Of a DNA stretch of 6,448 bases, positions 5,990 to 6,448 are shown in pieces. Below the pieces are notes generated by a model. That model was not told the origin of the DNA and made no database searches. It worked only from the letters and a program-made list of their open reading frames with translations. The translations under genes were made by a program, and so were the position numbers. Each line of letters starts with the position of its first letter. The stretch's first letter is position 1. Location of the stretch: contig CALJMB010000257.1 in the NCBI GenBank assembly GCA_937982515.1, positions 1 through 6,448 on the forward strand. The letters are read 5' to 3'. The stretch comes from an uncultured Balneolaceae bacterium. Its GTDB lineage: Bacteria; Bacteroidota; Rhodothermia; Balneolales; Balneolaceae.

Positions 5990-6021
5990 AATATGAAGTT
6001 TAGAGATAAATCTTCGATATT
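5990..6021 (+). promoter_or_regulatory. Bulged hairpin with GAGA tetraloop in the trxA upstream region
   Basis: AATAT-GAAG-TTTA (5990-6002) pairs with TAAA-(T)-CTTC-(G)-ATATT (6007-6021). This gives 13 base pairs, two single-base bulges (T6011, G6016) and a GAGA loop of the stable GNRA class. It ends 56 bases before the trxA start codon. If the trxA transcript begins upstream, this would be a leader stem-loop that could affect message stability. It also buries a potential ATG at 5993. Confidence 0.4.
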
Positions 6022-6066
6022 AGCTCCTGAAAATACCAGATGTAACTTGAATTGACATTAATCTAC

Positions 6067-6070
6067 AGGA
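6067..6070 (+). promoter_or_regulatory. Shine-Dalgarno sequence of trxA
   Basis: AGGA lies seven bases before the trxA ATG, a workable spacing. It is the only reasonable Shine-Dalgarno sequence in front of any gene here, and it supports the start at 6078 as well as independent translation of trxA. Confidence 0.6.
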
Positions 6071-6077
6071 ATTAATT

Positions 6078-6407
6078 ATGAGTAAAGCACAAACATTTAC
6101 CGACGATTCGTTTGAAGAAGACGTGCTCAATGCCAGCAAACCCGTTTTGGTTGATTTTTGGGCCGAATGGTGTGGGCCGTGCCGAATGGTAGGTCCGGTT
6201 GTTGATGAGCTGGCAGGCGAATTCGAAGGTAAAGCTAAGGTAGGTAAGGTTGACGTAGACAATAATCCGGAAGTATCAGCTAAATATGGCATCCGAAGCA
6301 TTCCCTCCCTGCTCATCTTCAAAGATGGCGAAGTGGTTGATCAGATTGTAGGAGCTGTTCCCAAGTCTCAGCTTAAAAAACAACTTGAAGCACAGCTGAC
6401 GGGTTAA
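6078..6407 (+). CDS. trxA: Thioredoxin
   Basis: This 109-residue protein is a standard single-domain cytoplasmic thioredoxin, the dithiol donor for ribonucleotide reductase, peroxiredoxins, methionine sulfoxide reductase and general protein disulfides. The active site is WCGPC (31-35, with Cys32 and Cys35) in the context VDFWAEWCGPCRM. The buried Asp26 that assists catalysis is present, as is the cis-proline Pro76 in SIPS and the usual IFKDGEVVDQIVGA strand (80-93). Length and start fit the family, and there is no signal peptide or lipobox, so it is not one of the secreted thioredoxin-like proteins common in Bacteroidota. It lies 271 bp downstream of dnaE on the same strand, an order I recall from Bacteroidota; the long structured spacer suggests its own promoter or processing. 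Ribosome binding is supported by AGGA at 6067. Confidence 0.97.
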   Translation: MSKAQTFTDDSFEEDVLNASKPVLVDFWAEWCGPCRMVGPVVDELAGEFEGKAKVGKVDVDNNPEVSAKYGIRSIPSLLIFKDGEVVDQIVGAVPKSQLKKQLEAQLTG

Positions 6408-6448
6408 GAGATTGGTTTTACGTAACTATTCAGAATGAGGCGGTGGGT

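Noticed and set aside
5993..6055. Twenty-codon open frame upstream of trxA, a possible leader peptide
   Set aside because: It has no Shine-Dalgarno sequence, its ATG is buried in a hairpin, and it has no run of a regulatory codon. The A-rich sequence before it is weakly suggestive, but not enough.
6052..6057. TTGACA as a -35 box for trxA
   Set aside because: It lies only 20 bases before the start codon and has no room for a -10 element and a transcript start with a leader.
62..6407. A new multi-gene defence or metabolic system
   Set aside because: All five genes are complete members of common housekeeping or stress families. The only unusual signals are in the intergenic repeats and structures.
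6435..6448. ATG near the right edge that could begin the next gene
   Set aside because: Only four codons are visible and there is no ribosome binding site, so it cannot be judged from this window.

Overview
This window looks like ordinary chromosomal DNA from a bacterium of the Bacteroidota-related (FCB) lineage, plausibly Balneolota or Rhodothermota. The reasons are the Bacteroidota-like N-terminus of the OxyR protein, a dnaE gene followed directly by a thioredoxin gene (an order I recall from that lineage), mostly absent Shine-Dalgarno sequences (only trxA has a fair one), and AT-rich intergenic DNA around moderately GC-balanced genes. This placement is an inference from memory; no database search was possible.

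Layout. Positions 1-60 are a perfect heptanucleotide tandem array (CAGCTAA, more than eight copies, cut by the window edge). It runs to within one base of the stop codon of an oxyR gene on the minus strand (62-1000). The 289-bp divergent spacer (1001-1289) holds a second heptamer array (GTGAAAG type) beside the oxyR start, a C9-T6 homopolymer tract, a short GC-rich hairpin island and a candidate promoter for the rightward genes. Rightward come acylphosphatase (1290-1565) and the RNA 2',3'-cyclic phosphodiesterase thpR (1565-2107), which overlap by one base. The thpR stop codon lies inside a third heptamer array (ACGTAAT type). An inverted copy of that array lies about 95 bp downstream, giving a 143-bp element with inverted ends. 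Then follow dnaE (2333-5806, replicative DNA polymerase III alpha subunit) and, after a 271-bp structured spacer, trxA (6078-6407). The last 41 bases hold no gene I can support.

Function. All five proteins belong to well-known families. DnaE is the replicative polymerase; its PHP domain appears to keep every metal ligand, so it may proofread. TrxA is the general disulfide reductase. OxyR keeps both peroxide-sensing cysteines. Acylphosphatase and ThpR are small housekeeping hydrolases, probably co-translated. I see no defence locus, insertion sequence with a transposase, CRISPR array, tRNA or rRNA.

The unusual content is in the intergenic DNA. Three heptamer families of unrelated sequence each sit directly against a start or stop codon. 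There are also a MITE-like inverted-repeat element, a possible slippage tract in the oxyR leader, an 18-bp near-perfect palindrome and a bulged hairpin between dnaE and trxA. These are the parts worth a second look; the coding content is conventional.
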